Shown in pieces: positions 1 through 7,612 of a stretch of DNA of 28,540 bases. A program made the translations under genes and the position numbers. The stretch comes from an uncultured Faecalibacterium sp. Lineage in GTDB: Bacteria; Bacillota; Clostridia; Oscillospirales; Ruminococcaceae. The stretch's first letter is position 1, and each line of letters opens with the position of its first letter. A model generated the notes under the pieces. The model was given only the letters and a program-made list of their open reading frames with translations, ran no database searches and was not told the origin of the DNA. Location of the stretch: the NCBI GenBank assembly GCA_900765705.1, contig CAAFSR010000140.1:1-28540 (forward strand). Direction: 5' to 3'.

Positions 1-500
1 AAGTGTCCCAGCTCACCGCCGAGACCCCGAGCACCTTCCAGCAGGCGGCCTCCGGTGAGGATGCCGCCGCCGACGCCGGTCCCCAGCGTGACACCGATGA
101 CGTCCGTGTAACCCTTCGCGCCGCCGACCCAGACTTCACCCAGCGTCATACAGTTGGCGTCGTTGGCGACAGTGGTCGGCAGGCCGAACTTCGCTTCCAG
201 CTCTGCTTTAATGGGGCTTCCGATGTAGTTGGGCAGGCTGCCGCAGGTCCCGGCCACGATGCCTTTTCTGGTGTCGATTTGTCCTGCGGCGGAAACGCCG
301 ATGCCCGCAAGGCCCTGCGGTTCAACAGCCTGCTCCTTGAGGAACTGTTCGGCAGCAGACAGCACCGTGGTGAGGATGGGCGTCTCGTAGTTGTCGAAGC
401 AGACGCTCTGCTCCGTTTTGGAGAGCACACGGCCCTCTTCGTCCACGATGCCCAGTTTGACGGCAGTGCCGCCAATATCAATGGCAAGATACTGTTTCAT
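1..500 (-). CDS. nanK: ROK-family sugar kinase, probable N-acetylmannosamine kinase (partial, C-terminus off window)
   Basis: Reading leftward from ATG at 500, the frame stays open to the window edge and gives about 166 residues. The N-terminus shows the ROK phosphate-binding pattern AIDIGGTAVKLGIVD (about residues 6-20). Further in come GIGVSAAGQID, a VANDANCM stretch carrying the catalytic-type Asp, and GTGVGGGI. These are hallmarks of ROK glucokinase/ManNAc kinases. The predicted reaction is ATP-dependent phosphorylation of N-acetylmannosamine to ManNAc-6-P in the cytoplasm, the step between the lyase (1785-2714) and the epimerase (516-1226). It is the last visible gene of the minus-strand operon, 15 bases after the epimerase stop. 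The family is certain. Substrate assignment rests on operon context, because ROK sequence alone does not separate glucokinase from ManNAc kinase. Confidence 0.88.
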   Translation of the reverse strand, partial: MKQYLAIDIGGTAVKLGIVDEEGRVLSKTEQSVCFDNYETPILTTVLSAAEQFLKEQAVEPQGLAGIGVSAAGQIDTRKGIVAGTCGSLPNYIGSPIKAELEAKFGLPTTVANDANCMTLGEVWVGGAKGYTDVIGVTLGTGVGGGILTGGRLLEGARGLGGELGH

Positions 501-515
501 AGTCGTATCTCCGTA

Positions 516-1226
516 TTATTTGTGCATGGCGTTGATGGCACCGGTAAAGCGGGCGGTGATCTCCGCCGGGCGGGTGATGGCACCGCCGACGACGAGGGCA
601 AAAGCTCCGGCTTCCAGTGCCTTGACAGCCTGCTCAGGGTAATGGATATGACCCTCGGCGATGATCTTCGCCGGGCATTCCGCGGCCAGCTTGTGGACAA
701 ACTCAAAATCAATATCGTTGATTCCCTGCGTCTCGGGGGTGTAGCCGCGCATGGTGGTGCCTACGAAATCAGCACCGGCCTCGGCGCAGAGCATAGCGTT
801 CTCGAAATTGTCGCAGTCAGCCATGAGCAGCTGGTCGGGATATTTCGCCTTGATGGCGCGAATGAACTGGGCCGAAGTAGAGCCGTCGGGGCGGATGGCG
901 GCAGTTCCCTGCACGGCGAGGATGTCCACGCCGCAGGCCACCAGCTCGTCTACCTCCTTCATGGTGACGGTGATGTACATGGGGGTGCCGGGGTAATCCT
1001 TTTTGATGATGCCGATGACGGGCAGGTCCACCACCTGTTTGATCTGGGTGATGTCGCGGACGGTGTTGGCGCGGATGCCCACGGCTCCGCTCATGGCGGC
1101 GGCTTTCGCCATCAGGGGCATGACGCCGCCCTCTTTGGTGTAAAGAGGCTCCGTCTCAAGTGCCTGACAGGAGACGATGAGGCCGCCTTTGATTTGCTCA
1201 AACAGTTTTTCTTTCTCCATATCCAT
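516..1226 (-). CDS. nanE: N-acetylmannosamine-6-phosphate 2-epimerase
   Basis: The protein of about 236 residues has a TIM-barrel NanE sequence: KGGLIVSCQAL near the N-terminus, GAVGIRANT, the IGIIKKDYPGT segment with the conserved lysines, LMADCDNFENA, ADFVGTTMRGYT and a C-terminal IIAEGHIHYPEQA / ALVVGGAITRP phosphate-binding region. It converts ManNAc-6-P to GlcNAc-6-P, feeding amino-sugar catabolism. The chosen ATG at 1226 shares one base with the stop of the upstream YhcH gene (TGATG arrangement), which suggests translational coupling. A GGAGG at 1231-1235 lies only 4 bases from that ATG and 10 bases from the in-frame ATG at 1220, so 1220 is an equally plausible start. Length is normal for the family. 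Confidence 0.95.
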   Translation of the reverse strand: MDMEKEKLFEQIKGGLIVSCQALETEPLYTKEGGVMPLMAKAAAMSGAVGIRANTVRDITQIKQVVDLPVIGIIKKDYPGTPMYITVTMKEVDELVACGVDILAVQGTAAIRPDGSTSAQFIRAIKAKYPDQLLMADCDNFENAMLCAEAGADFVGTTMRGYTPETQGINDIDFEFVHKLAAECPAKIIAEGHIHYPEQAVKALEAGAFALVVGGAITRPAEITARFTGAINAMHK

Positions 1227-1684
1227 CAATCCTCCATCCTGATTTTGATGACCACTTTGCGCACATGAGCACAGCCGGGGCGTGCCACGCCGGGCTTGTG
1301 CAGCTCGCCGGGGAAAAACAGGACGAACCGCCCCTCGCCCAGCGTGCCGCTGACGGCATCCGGACTGGTCCTGAAACCAATATCTCCCGTAAACTCCCCT
1401 GCCTCTTCGCCGGGCAGAGTCGTATAGCCCCAGCCCTCGCCGCCGGTCAAATCGATTTGAAGGTCAGCGTACTTTTTATGGTATTCGAGGCGAGTGCTGT
1501 CGGGGCTCAAATCGGCCTCCATCACGTTGATGAAGACGTTCTCGCCGTCCACCTCGGTGCAGCCCAGCGGCAAATCGTACAAATCGTGGGCCACATGGTA
1601 GGCGGTAAGATAGTCGATGGCGGTGTCAAGATTCCGGTGGAGCCCGCGATAACGGTTCAGGTGCTCCAGTGCGTCGCAGATCAT
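1226..1684 (-). CDS. yhcH: YhcH/YjgK/YiaL (DUF386) family protein of sialic acid catabolism
   Basis: The 152-residue cupin-like protein matches the DUF386 family by length and pattern: LDTAIDYLTAYHVAHDLYDLPLG, the internal VFINVMEADL, LEYHKKYADLQIDLTGGEGWGY, a late FFPGELHKPGVA and a C-terminal basic VIKIRM. The EYHKKYADLQI and GELHKPG histidines are the presumed metal ligands of this fold. Members in sialic acid operons are linked to handling sugar anomers of Neu5Ac or ManNAc; that role is family knowledge and cannot be shown from sequence alone. AGGAG precedes ATG 1684 with good spacing. It lies downstream of the hairpin at 1732-1773 and overlaps the nanE start by one base. Confidence 0.9.
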   Translation of the reverse strand: MICDALEHLNRYRGLHRNLDTAIDYLTAYHVAHDLYDLPLGCTEVDGENVFINVMEADLSPDSTRLEYHKKYADLQIDLTGGEGWGYTTLPGEEAGEFTGDIGFRTSPDAVSGTLGEGRFVLFFPGELHKPGVARPGCAHVRKVVIKIRMED

Positions 1685-1731
1685 GTTGATTTTCTCCTAA
1701 CCAAGTGTTTTTTTAACAGAAGCACAAAGAG

Positions 1732-1773
1732 CGCCTGCCCTCTCCCCCTCATTGAGAGACGGAGAGGGGGCGC
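1732..1773 (-). terminator. Intercistronic hairpin between nanA and yhcH (attenuator or processing site)
   Basis: GCGCCTGCCCTCTCC pairs with GGAGAGGGGGCGC (13 bp with a 2-nt bulge) around a 16-nt loop. The T-rich tail (TTTTTGATTTTT, 1774-1785) is on the plus-strand side. In the direction of the nan operon the hairpin has no good U-tract. It therefore more likely stabilises or segments the nan mRNA, or stops antisense transcription, than acts as a full terminator between nanA and yhcH. Confidence 0.65.
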
Positions 1774-1784
1774 TTTTTGATTTT

Positions 1785-2714
1785 TCAGAGTTTTGCGATG
1801 GCGGCTTCGATCATGGCCTGTGCTTCGGCGACGATGGGTTCATCTTCCGGGATGAGGCCGGGCATCGGCTCGCGGACGCCGCCCAGCTCAAGGCCGTACA
1901 TCCGGCGCAGGATCTCCTTCTGCACTGCGTAGAGGTTGCCGTGGGCTTCGCACATCTTATAAATGATGCGGTCGGCGTCGTACTGGATCGCGCGGGCAGC
2001 TTTGATCTCACCCTTGTTGATGTGGTCGTTCATGGCAAGATACAGCTCCGGCATAACGGCATAGGTGCCGCCGATGCCGCCGTCCGCGCCGATGACGCGG
2101 CCGGAGACGAACTGCTCATCCGGGCCGTTGAAGACCACGAAATTGCCCTCACCACGGGCGGCAATGCCTGCATCCTTGAACATCTGGATGTCCTGGGTGG
2201 GCATGGAGCTGTTCTTGACGGCAACGACGTTGGGGTTCTTGAGCATCTCGCGCAGCAGGCTCATGGTCAGGCCGGTGCCGGCCAGCTGGGGGATGTTGTA
2301 GATGACGAACTCAGTGTTGGGAGCCGCCGCCGACATATCGTTCCAATATTTGGCGATGGCATACTCCGGCAGATGGAAGTAGATGGGCGGGATCGATGCA
2401 ATGGCATCCACGCCCACGCTCTCGGCGTGGCGGGCCAGCTCGACGCTGTCGGCGGTGTTGTTGCAGCCGACGTGTGCGATGACGGTCAGTTTACCTTTGG
2501 CTTCACTCATGACGGCTTCCAGCACGGCCTTGCGCTCATCGACGTGCTGATAGATGCACTCACCGGAGGAGCCGCCCACATACACGCCCTTGACGCCCTT
2601 TGCGATCAGATGGCGGGTCAGTGCCTTGACGCCCTCGGTGGAGATATTGCCCTCTGCGTCGTAACAGGCATAGAAGGCCGGGATAACGCCCTGATACTTG
2701 GTAATGTCTTTCAT
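1785..2714 (-). CDS. nanA: N-acetylneuraminate lyase (DapA/NAL superfamily)
   Basis: The 309-residue TIM-barrel aldolase has the family signature GGSSGE at residues 47-52 (binds the carboxylate), YNIPQLAG with the catalytic tyrosine Y139, and the Schiff-base lysine K167 in VVAVKNSSM. GADGGIGGTYAVMPE follows. It cleaves N-acetylneuraminate to N-acetylmannosamine and pyruvate in the cytoplasm. Neighbours settle the substrate: transporter genes precede it, and YhcH, ManNAc-6-P epimerase and a ROK kinase follow. AAGGAG before ATG 2714 supports the start. It lies 14 bases after the second permease. A dihydrodipicolinate synthase role is excluded by context and by the NAL-like YNIPxLxG motif. Confidence 0.95.
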   Translation of the reverse strand: MKDITKYQGVIPAFYACYDAEGNISTEGVKALTRHLIAKGVKGVYVGGSSGECIYQHVDERKAVLEAVMSEAKGKLTVIAHVGCNNTADSVELARHAESVGVDAIASIPPIYFHLPEYAIAKYWNDMSAAAPNTEFVIYNIPQLAGTGLTMSLLREMLKNPNVVAVKNSSMPTQDIQMFKDAGIAARGEGNFVVFNGPDEQFVSGRVIGADGGIGGTYAVMPELYLAMNDHINKGEIKAARAIQYDADRIIYKMCEAHGNLYAVQKEILRRMYGLELGGVREPMPGLIPEDEPIVAEAQAMIEAAIAKL

Positions 2715-2728
2715 AATAGGTCTCCTTT

Positions 2729-3697
2729 TTAGCCCTTGACAGCACCCATTGCGATGCCCTTTGTGAAGTACTTCTGGAAGATAAGGAAGATGATGATGAT
2801 CGGCACAGCGGCCAGAGCGGCGCCTGCCATGATAAGGCCGAAGTCGGTGCTGTTCTCCGCCTGCAGCTTTGCGATGCCCAGCGAGATCGTCAGGTTGCTG
2901 GTGCTGGACAGCATGATGAGCTGCATGAAGTAATCGTTCCAGCTGTTGATGAAGGTAAAGATGGCCAGCGCGCCGATGCCCGGCTTGACCATCGGGAGCA
3001 CGACGCTGACGAAGGTGCGCGCCTCGCTGGCACCGTCGATACGGGCCGCTTCCAGCATCTCGGTGGGGATGCCCTCACTGAACTGCTTCATCAAAAAGAC
3101 GCCGAAGGGCCAGCCCACGATGGGGAAAATGACAGCCCAGATGGTGTTATAGAGGTTCAGTGCGCTCATCTCACGCAGCAGCGGGATGAGGATGACCTGC
3201 TTGGGCAGGGCCATTGCGCAGACGATGAGGGTGAAGAGCAGCTTGCGGCCGACGAAGCGCTTTTTTGCCAGCGCATAGCCTGCCATTGCGGCGGTGATGC
3301 AGGTGAGGATCATGGACATGACGGCCATGAACACGGTGTTTATCATCCAGCGCAGCGCGGCCGGAGCGGTAGGGCCGACGGAAAAGTAGATCGGCTCTCC
3401 ATCCGCGCTGAAAGAGTGGCTGAACGGCACGGCCAGCTGCCACAGGGGTGCGCTCTTGCCTGCGAAAAGTTTCTGATAGTTGGTCAGCACCCACTGGCTG
3501 GGCCACCACTCGGGGGTAGTGGAGTTGATGGCCGCGCCGGTCTTAAAGGAACCGGTGATGATCCAGTACAGCGGGAACGCGAACAGCACGGCCACGATGC
3601 TGATAAGAATGAGGGTCAGTATCATGTAAGCGCTCATCTTTTTCAGCTTGCTGGGGTGACGCTTCAACGGTTTCTGTTTTTTTGCAGTTGCAGTCAT
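2729..3697 (-). CDS. Carbohydrate ABC transporter permease, MalG/CUT1 type (sialic acid uptake)
   Basis: The 322-residue inner-membrane protein has a basic N-terminus (about 20 residues rich in Lys), a first membrane segment around residues 25-48, and several later hydrophobic spans. The cytoplasmic EAA loop reads EAARIDGASEARTFVSVVLP followed by MVKPGI, the standard docking site for the ATPase. It pairs with the permease at 3713-4639 and the binding protein at 4748-6100 to import N-acetylneuraminate or sialylated sugars. GGAGGT lies just upstream of ATG 3697. No ATPase gene accompanies the three components, as is usual for CUT1 systems that share an MsiK/MsmK-type ATPase encoded elsewhere. 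Substrate is inferred from the fused catabolic genes. Confidence 0.92.
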   Translation of the reverse strand: MTATAKKQKPLKRHPSKLKKMSAYMILTLILISIVAVLFAFPLYWIITGSFKTGAAINSTTPEWWPSQWVLTNYQKLFAGKSAPLWQLAVPFSHSFSADGEPIYFSVGPTAPAALRWMINTVFMAVMSMILTCITAAMAGYALAKKRFVGRKLLFTLIVCAMALPKQVILIPLLREMSALNLYNTIWAVIFPIVGWPFGVFLMKQFSEGIPTEMLEAARIDGASEARTFVSVVLPMVKPGIGALAIFTFINSWNDYFMQLIMLSSTSNLTISLGIAKLQAENSTDFGLIMAGAALAAVPIIIIFLIFQKYFTKGIAMGAVKG

Positions 3698-3712
3698 TGC
3701 CCGGCACCTCCT

Positions 3713-4639
3713 TTAATGATCCTGACTGCCAAACTTGAACTGGACAGCCGACAGGATGGCGATGATAACGGCCAGCACAACGCCCATTGCGTTGCCGTAA
3801 CCATAGCGGTAGAGCTTGAATGCCGTGTAGTAGATGTAGTACATGATGGTATCGGTGCTGTGGTTGGGGCCGCCGGAGGTCAGCAGCTGGATCAGTGCGA
3901 AGCACTGGAAGGAGTTGATGGTAGTGATGACCAGGATGTACAGGGTGGTAGGCATGATGGCGGGCCACTTGATGCGCCAGAAGCACTGGAAATCGGTGGC
4001 TCCGTCCACTTCAGCGGCTTCCACGATGGACTGGTCTACGTTGCCCAGTGCGGAAACGTACAGCACGATGGGCTGGCCGACAGAAGTAGTGAGCAGGATG
4101 AGGATGATGCAGCCCAGAGCGTATTTTTCATCACCCAGCCAGTTGATGTTCTTGTCGATGAGGCCCACAGCCTTGCCCAGATAGTTGAAGATGCCGTAGT
4201 AGTTGTTGTACATCCACTTCCACACGACGGTGACAGCCACCGAGCCGGTGACCACCGGCAGGTAGAACACGCAGCGGAAGAGGCTGGTGGCCCACTCGGG
4301 CAAATCGACGATGGCCGAGCTGACCCACAGCGAGAACGCACAGGTCACAGGCACCGAGACGACCACGATGATGAAGGTGTTGCGCAAAGCGCCGATGAAG
4401 ATGGGGTCTGCGAACAGCTCTGCGTAGTTGGCAAAACCCACAAAGACGTCGGCACGGTTCATGGTCGAGTCAAAAAAGCTCGTGACAACACAGAGTATCA
4501 TGGGGTAAATGACGAAGCCGAGAAAAAAGATGAGGCTGGGCAGAAGGAACAGGTAGGAAGCGATGGTCTCCTGCCGAACCAGTGCGCTGCTGCGCTTCGG
4601 CTCTTTGATGCTTGCAGTCTTTGCAGCCAAAGAAATCAC
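3713..4639 (-). CDS. Carbohydrate ABC transporter permease, MalF/CUT1 type (sialic acid uptake)
   Basis: This 308-residue membrane protein has a first hydrophobic span at about residues 28-50 (SYLFLLPSLIFFLGFVIYPM), typical of MalF-type permeases. Its EAA loop reads EAAEVDGATDFQCFWRIKWP near residue 210. The reading starts with GTG at 4639; an AAAGG sits four bases upstream, so the start is plausible but the Shine-Dalgarno spacing is short. It lies between the binding-protein gene and the second permease in a single minus-strand unit. The 108-bp gap upstream carries a strong hairpin (4680-4715), which would lower permease expression relative to the binding protein. Confidence 0.9.
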   Translation of the reverse strand: MISLAAKTASIKEPKRSSALVRQETIASYLFLLPSLIFFLGFVIYPMILCVVTSFFDSTMNRADVFVGFANYAELFADPIFIGALRNTFIIVVVSVPVTCAFSLWVSSAIVDLPEWATSLFRCVFYLPVVTGSVAVTVVWKWMYNNYYGIFNYLGKAVGLIDKNINWLGDEKYALGCIILILLTTSVGQPIVLYVSALGNVDQSIVEAAEVDGATDFQCFWRIKWPAIMPTTLYILVITTINSFQCFALIQLLTSGGPNHSTDTIMYYIYYTAFKLYRYGYGNAMGVVLAVIIAILSAVQFKFGSQDH

Positions 4640-4679
4640 CAGACCTTTCGTTCTGATCGGGTACTTGTCTTACACAAAA

Positions 4680-4715
4680 TGCCCCTCCCTCGCCGGGATG
4701 TTCGAGGGAGGGGCA
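4680..4715 (-). terminator. Perfect 13-bp hairpin between binding-protein and permease genes (partial terminator)
   Basis: TGCCCCTCCCTCG (4680-4692) pairs perfectly with CGAGGGAGGGGCA (4703-4715) around a 10-nt loop. On the minus strand it is followed by TTTTGTGT, a weak U-tract. Its position right after the binding-protein gene fits the usual strategy of making more binding protein than membrane permease. Confidence 0.75.
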
Positions 4716-4747
4716 GTCATTACTTATTTGCCCTCAGGCGGAAAAGC

Positions 4748-6100
4748 TCAGGCTTCGGCGGCGGCTGCGTTGGCGTTCTGGACAAAGGTTGCAACGGAAG
4801 TGGCAACGTCCTCGCCAGTGCCTACACGCTGGAGCATGTTCCACCACTCGGTGCGGGCAGTTGCCCAGCCCGGAGTGATCTGGTAGTAGTCGCCCAGATA
4901 GGCCATGAACTTGGTGTACTCGCTCATGATGGCATTGTCGGCGTAGATGTCGCCCACGCTGGCGCGGACCGGGAAGTAGGTGGAAGCCAGGACGCTGTCC
5001 TTCACTTGGTCAGGGTCAGCAGCGATGAACTCAATGAAGGTCTTGGCTGCCTTGACCTTGGCCTCATCGCCATTGTCGAAGACGCCAAAGCCCCAGATGC
5101 CGCCGCAGAGCTTCGGGTCGCCGCTTGCAGTCGGGAATGCCATGGGCATGATCTCGTCGCCGTCGTTGGTCAGGCCGGCGTCGTTGTTGTCGCTGTTGAG
5201 CTGCTGGGCAATGTTCCAGCAGAAAGCCATCTGCAATGTGCCGTTGCGAAACAGAGTGATCTCGTCGCCGCCAGCGATGGAAGCGTCGAAGTTGATACCG
5301 TCGGCGTCGTACAGGGTCTGGATGGCCTTGATGTTCTCGGCAGAGTCTGCAGTGTACTTGGTGTGAGCGTCGTCGGTGAAGGTGCCGCCGTACATATTAT
5401 TGATAATAGCACGGGTACCCTGGTCGCCGCCCTGACCGCCGCAGTAGATGGCTGCCACGTTCTCGTAGCCGCCCTTGTACAGAGCGTCAACGGTGTTCAG
5501 GAAGCCTTCGGTGCTCCAGGTGTGCTTATCGGTGTCGAGATACTTGTCAGCGCCCACTTCCTTGACCTTGGTCATATTGACGGCCATGCAGTGTGCAGTC
5601 ATGCACAGGGGGTACTCGTAGTAGTCGCCCTTGTCGTTATGGCAGGCGGAGTTGACGGACTCGTAAATGTCCTTCTTAGCGTCGTCGGTCCACAAATCGT
5701 TCAGCGGAGCCATGACACCCTTTGCGCCCCAGTTGGCCACCAGACGCTCGGGACCTTCCATGATGAGGTCGGGTGCGCTGCCGCCCTCGATGGCGGTGTT
5801 CACCTGGTCGTCGCCGTTGGTGTAGTCCAGATACTCAACGGCCACTTTAATGTCAGGATACTTTGCGTTGAAGCTGGCGATGAGCTCCTGTACGGTCTCG
5901 TCCTTGCCCCAGCCGCCGATGGGATATGTCCACAGCTTGATGCTTGCGCCGGATGCAGAGCCGGAAGCGGCAGTGGAAGCAGCAGTAGAAGCTGCCGTGC
6001 TGGTAGAAGCGGACTTGCCGCCGCAGGCAGCCAGCGCACCCGCTGCGCTCATAATACCAACGGCCTTCAAGAAGGAGCGACGAGAAATGGCATTCTTCAT
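4748..6100 (-). CDS. Extracellular solute-binding lipoprotein of sialic acid ABC transporter
   Basis: The 450-residue protein starts with a twin-arginine-like signal, ISRRSFLKAVG, and a lipobox LAAC with the lipidated cysteine at residue 26. A Ser/Thr/Ala-rich linker (about residues 28-50) follows. The mature part is a family 1 (CUT1) binding protein: IKLWTYPIGGWGKDETVQEL, then the ELIASFNAKYPDIKVAVEYL pattern and a late KTFIEFIAADPDQVK. It should sit on the outer face of the membrane and present N-acetylneuraminate or a sialoside to the permeases. AAGGAGAA at 6107-6114 sets ATG 6100. It is first in the nan operon, downstream of a consensus promoter at 6166-6194. Ligand is inferred from operon membership. 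Confidence 0.92.
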   Translation of the reverse strand: MKNAISRRSFLKAVGIMSAAGALAACGGKSASTSTAASTAASTAASGSASGASIKLWTYPIGGWGKDETVQELIASFNAKYPDIKVAVEYLDYTNGDDQVNTAIEGGSAPDLIMEGPERLVANWGAKGVMAPLNDLWTDDAKKDIYESVNSACHNDKGDYYEYPLCMTAHCMAVNMTKVKEVGADKYLDTDKHTWSTEGFLNTVDALYKGGYENVAAIYCGGQGGDQGTRAIINNMYGGTFTDDAHTKYTADSAENIKAIQTLYDADGINFDASIAGGDEITLFRNGTLQMAFCWNIAQQLNSDNNDAGLTNDGDEIMPMAFPTASGDPKLCGGIWGFGVFDNGDEAKVKAAKTFIEFIAADPDQVKDSVLASTYFPVRASVGDIYADNAIMSEYTKFMAYLGDYYQITPGWATARTEWWNMLQRVGTGEDVATSVATFVQNANAAAAEA

Positions 6101-6165
6101 AATAAGTTCTCCTTACCTATCATCATATCGGCGGTCCTTCATCCCTGACCGCTCTTGTTGGCCTT

Positions 6166-6194
6166 ATTATAGAAAACTTCTTTCATTTTGTCCA
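6166..6194 (-). promoter_or_regulatory. Sigma-A type promoter of the nan operon
   Basis: On the minus strand TGGACA (plus 6189-6194) and TATAAT (plus 6166-6171) are separated by 17 bases. This puts the start near 6159 and gives a leader of about 60 nt before ATG 6100. Confidence 0.8.
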
Positions 6195-6227
6195 TCGGTC
6201 GCATACACAATTTTCAGAAAGTTTTCT
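6171..6227. promoter_or_regulatory. Candidate operator: 9-bp inverted repeat around the nan -35 region
   Basis: AGAAAACTT (6171-6179) and its exact reverse complement AAGTTTTCT (6219-6227) flank the -35 box of the nan promoter with centres 48 bp apart. This is a plausible pair of half sites for the divergently encoded RpiR regulator. The AT-rich composition makes chance matches possible. Confidence 0.35.
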
Positions 6228-6343
6228 TGTCTATTCCGCACAAATATCTGGGATACCAGCCAGATTTTAGCCACTTTCACTAGTTTTGCCGCCAGTTGTA
6301 GCCGTTTTGTAATCATTTCTGCGCCGTTTGTCATTTTCGGTTT

Positions 6344-6356
6344 GAAAATCATTTTC
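6344..6356. promoter_or_regulatory. Candidate palindromic regulator site in the nan/rpiR intergenic region
   Basis: GAAAAT-C-ATTTTC is a perfect 13-bp palindrome. The octamer CATTTTCG occurs at 6332 and again at 6350 (18-bp direct spacing). The site lies between the divergent promoters. The rest of the 492-bp intergenic stretch (6101-6592) is AT-rich and shows no further gene. Confidence 0.35.
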
Positions 6357-6466
6357 GTTCTTCTTGCCGCAATTTTGAAATTTATTTTCATTAAAAAGTC
6401 ATACTTTTCCTCGATTTTTAGATGCTCTGCACAGCTTTTTCTTCCGAATTATGGCGAAAGGCACAC

Positions 6467-6495
6467 TTGTCAAGCGGCCAGACTTCTTTTATACT
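6467..6495 (+). promoter_or_regulatory. Sigma-A type promoter of the RpiR regulator gene
   Basis: TTGTCA (6467-6472) and TATACT (6490-6495) are 17 bases apart. Transcription would begin near 6502, giving a leader of about 90 nt with two hairpins before ATG 6593. Confidence 0.8.
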
Positions 6496-6506
6496 TTTTA
6501 TAAAGA

Positions 6507-6576
6507 TGCCCCCTTCCCTGTGCAGCGGAAGGGGGCAAAAGAAGGTATAAGGAATAGTGCGGGCCTTGCGGCCCGC
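6507..6576 (+). other. Two perfect hairpins in the RpiR mRNA leader
   Basis: TGCCCCCTTCC (6507-6517) pairs with GGAAGGGGGCA (6527-6537) a few bases after the predicted transcript start. GCGGGCC (6559-6565) pairs with GGCCCGC (6570-6576) around a 4-nt loop, ending 3 bases before the Shine-Dalgarno AAGGAG (6580-6585). Neither has a U-tract on the plus strand. They look like a 5' stabilising stem and a translation-tuning stem. Confidence 0.55.
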
Positions 6577-6592
6577 TCGAAGGAGCTTGACC

Positions 6593-7438
6593 ATGGGTAC
6601 AAATTTTTGGGAATTGCTGCATCAACGACAGGATCAGCTGACCAGATCCGGTCACGCGGTCGCTGACTACCTGCTGCAGCATGCGGACGAAGCGCAGTAT
6701 CTCTCCATTTCCTCGCTGGCCCGGGAGTGCAACGTCGCCGAGGCGACAGTGTTCCGGTTCTGCCGGGCTTTGGGGTTCGACGGCTACCATGAGATGCGCA
6801 TTGCGCTGGCGCAGGCCAACGCCACCGGCACGCCATCCAGCCAGAGGGAGCTTCAGCCCGGTGCCACCACCGCAGAACTTTGCGAGCACGCATACGCCCG
6901 CTTCCTCACCGCCATCAACGGCACCCAGAACGCCCTCTCTACCGAGGCCGTGGACGAGGCCGTACACCTGATGCAGGAGGCCAGGCAGGTGTTCTGCCTC
7001 GGACAGGGCGGCAGTATGCTCCTGGCAAACGACATCTGCGCCCGCTTCGCCAGCCTTTCCACCAAGTTCCGCACCGCAGGCGACAGCCATTTACAGCTGC
7101 TGACTGCCAGTCTGATGAACGAGGCCGACGTTGTGCTCTTCGTCTCCTACTCCGGCGCGACCCGCGACATGATGGAGACACTGCGCACCGCCAAGGCCGC
7201 CGGGGCAAAGATCATCCTCCTGACCCATTACGAGGACTCCCCCGGCGCATTGCTCGCAGATGTCGTCCTCCTCTGCGGCGCACAGGAAAGCCCGCTGGAC
7301 TCCGGCAGCATCCCCATCAAGGCAGCATTCCTCTATGTAGGCGAAGTTCTGGTGCTGCGGTATATGCTGGATGACCCTGCCCACAGCAACACCGCGCAGG
7401 ACCTCACCAGCGAGGCTCTGACCGTGAAAATGCTATAA
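6593..7438 (+). CDS. MurR/RpiR-family transcriptional regulator (HTH + SIS), probable sialic acid regulator
   Basis: The 281-residue protein has an N-terminal RpiR helix-turn-helix (about residues 1-75; SISSLARECNVAEATVFRFCRALGF is the recognition region) and a C-terminal SIS sugar-phosphate domain (about 110-260). The SIS part contains VFCLGQGGSMLLANDI and VLFVSYSGATRDMMETLRTA with the phosphate-binding Ser residues. AAGGAG at 6580-6585, 7 bases before ATG 6593, favours this start over an in-frame ATG 36 bases earlier. It is divergent from the nan operon, so it most likely senses a sialic-acid breakdown product such as ManNAc-6-P or GlcNAc-6-P and controls that operon. Neither the effector nor the direction of control is visible in sequence. 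A terminator follows immediately. Confidence 0.92.
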   Translation: MGTNFWELLHQRQDQLTRSGHAVADYLLQHADEAQYLSISSLARECNVAEATVFRFCRALGFDGYHEMRIALAQANATGTPSSQRELQPGATTAELCEHAYARFLTAINGTQNALSTEAVDEAVHLMQEARQVFCLGQGGSMLLANDICARFASLSTKFRTAGDSHLQLLTASLMNEADVVLFVSYSGATRDMMETLRTAKAAGAKIILLTHYEDSPGALLADVVLLCGAQESPLDSGSIPIKAAFLYVGEVLVLRYMLDDPAHSNTAQDLTSEALTVKML

Positions 7439-7466
7439 AAAGTTCTTTTCCATGTACTGCCAAAAT

Positions 7467-7508
7467 TGCCCGGAACGATAGGAGAAGGTCGTTCCGGGCA
7501 GTTTTTTT
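7467..7508 (+). terminator. Intrinsic terminator of the RpiR gene
   Basis: TGCCCGGAACGA (7467-7478) pairs perfectly with TCGTTCCGGGCA (7489-7500) around a 10-nt loop, then G and seven T residues (7502-7508). Confidence 0.93.
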
Positions 7509-7540
7509 GTTATGCAATAAAAATGACAGCAACACGCCCG

Positions 7541-7569
7541 TTGACTCATCTGATCCAAGGCATTATAAT
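7541..7569 (+). promoter_or_regulatory. Promoter of the histidine kinase/response regulator unit
   Basis: TTGACT (7541-7546) and TATAAT (7564-7569) are 17 bases apart, close to consensus. The predicted start near 7576 excludes upstream in-frame starts at 7466 and 7523 and supports translation from ATG 7613. Confidence 0.85.
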
Positions 7570-7612
7570 CGAAGTATGGCAAAGTTTGTCAAAGAGCAGG
7601 AGCGAAAAAAGT

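Noticed and set aside
1732..1785. Full terminator ending nan transcription after nanA
   Set aside because: The T-tract is on the opposite side, so it would not stop minus-strand transcription efficiently.
3416..6148. A 910-codon open frame on the plus strand opposite the nan transporter genes
   Set aside because: It is an artefact of GC-rich codon use in the permease and binding-protein genes on the other strand; it has no ribosome site and a low-complexity composition.
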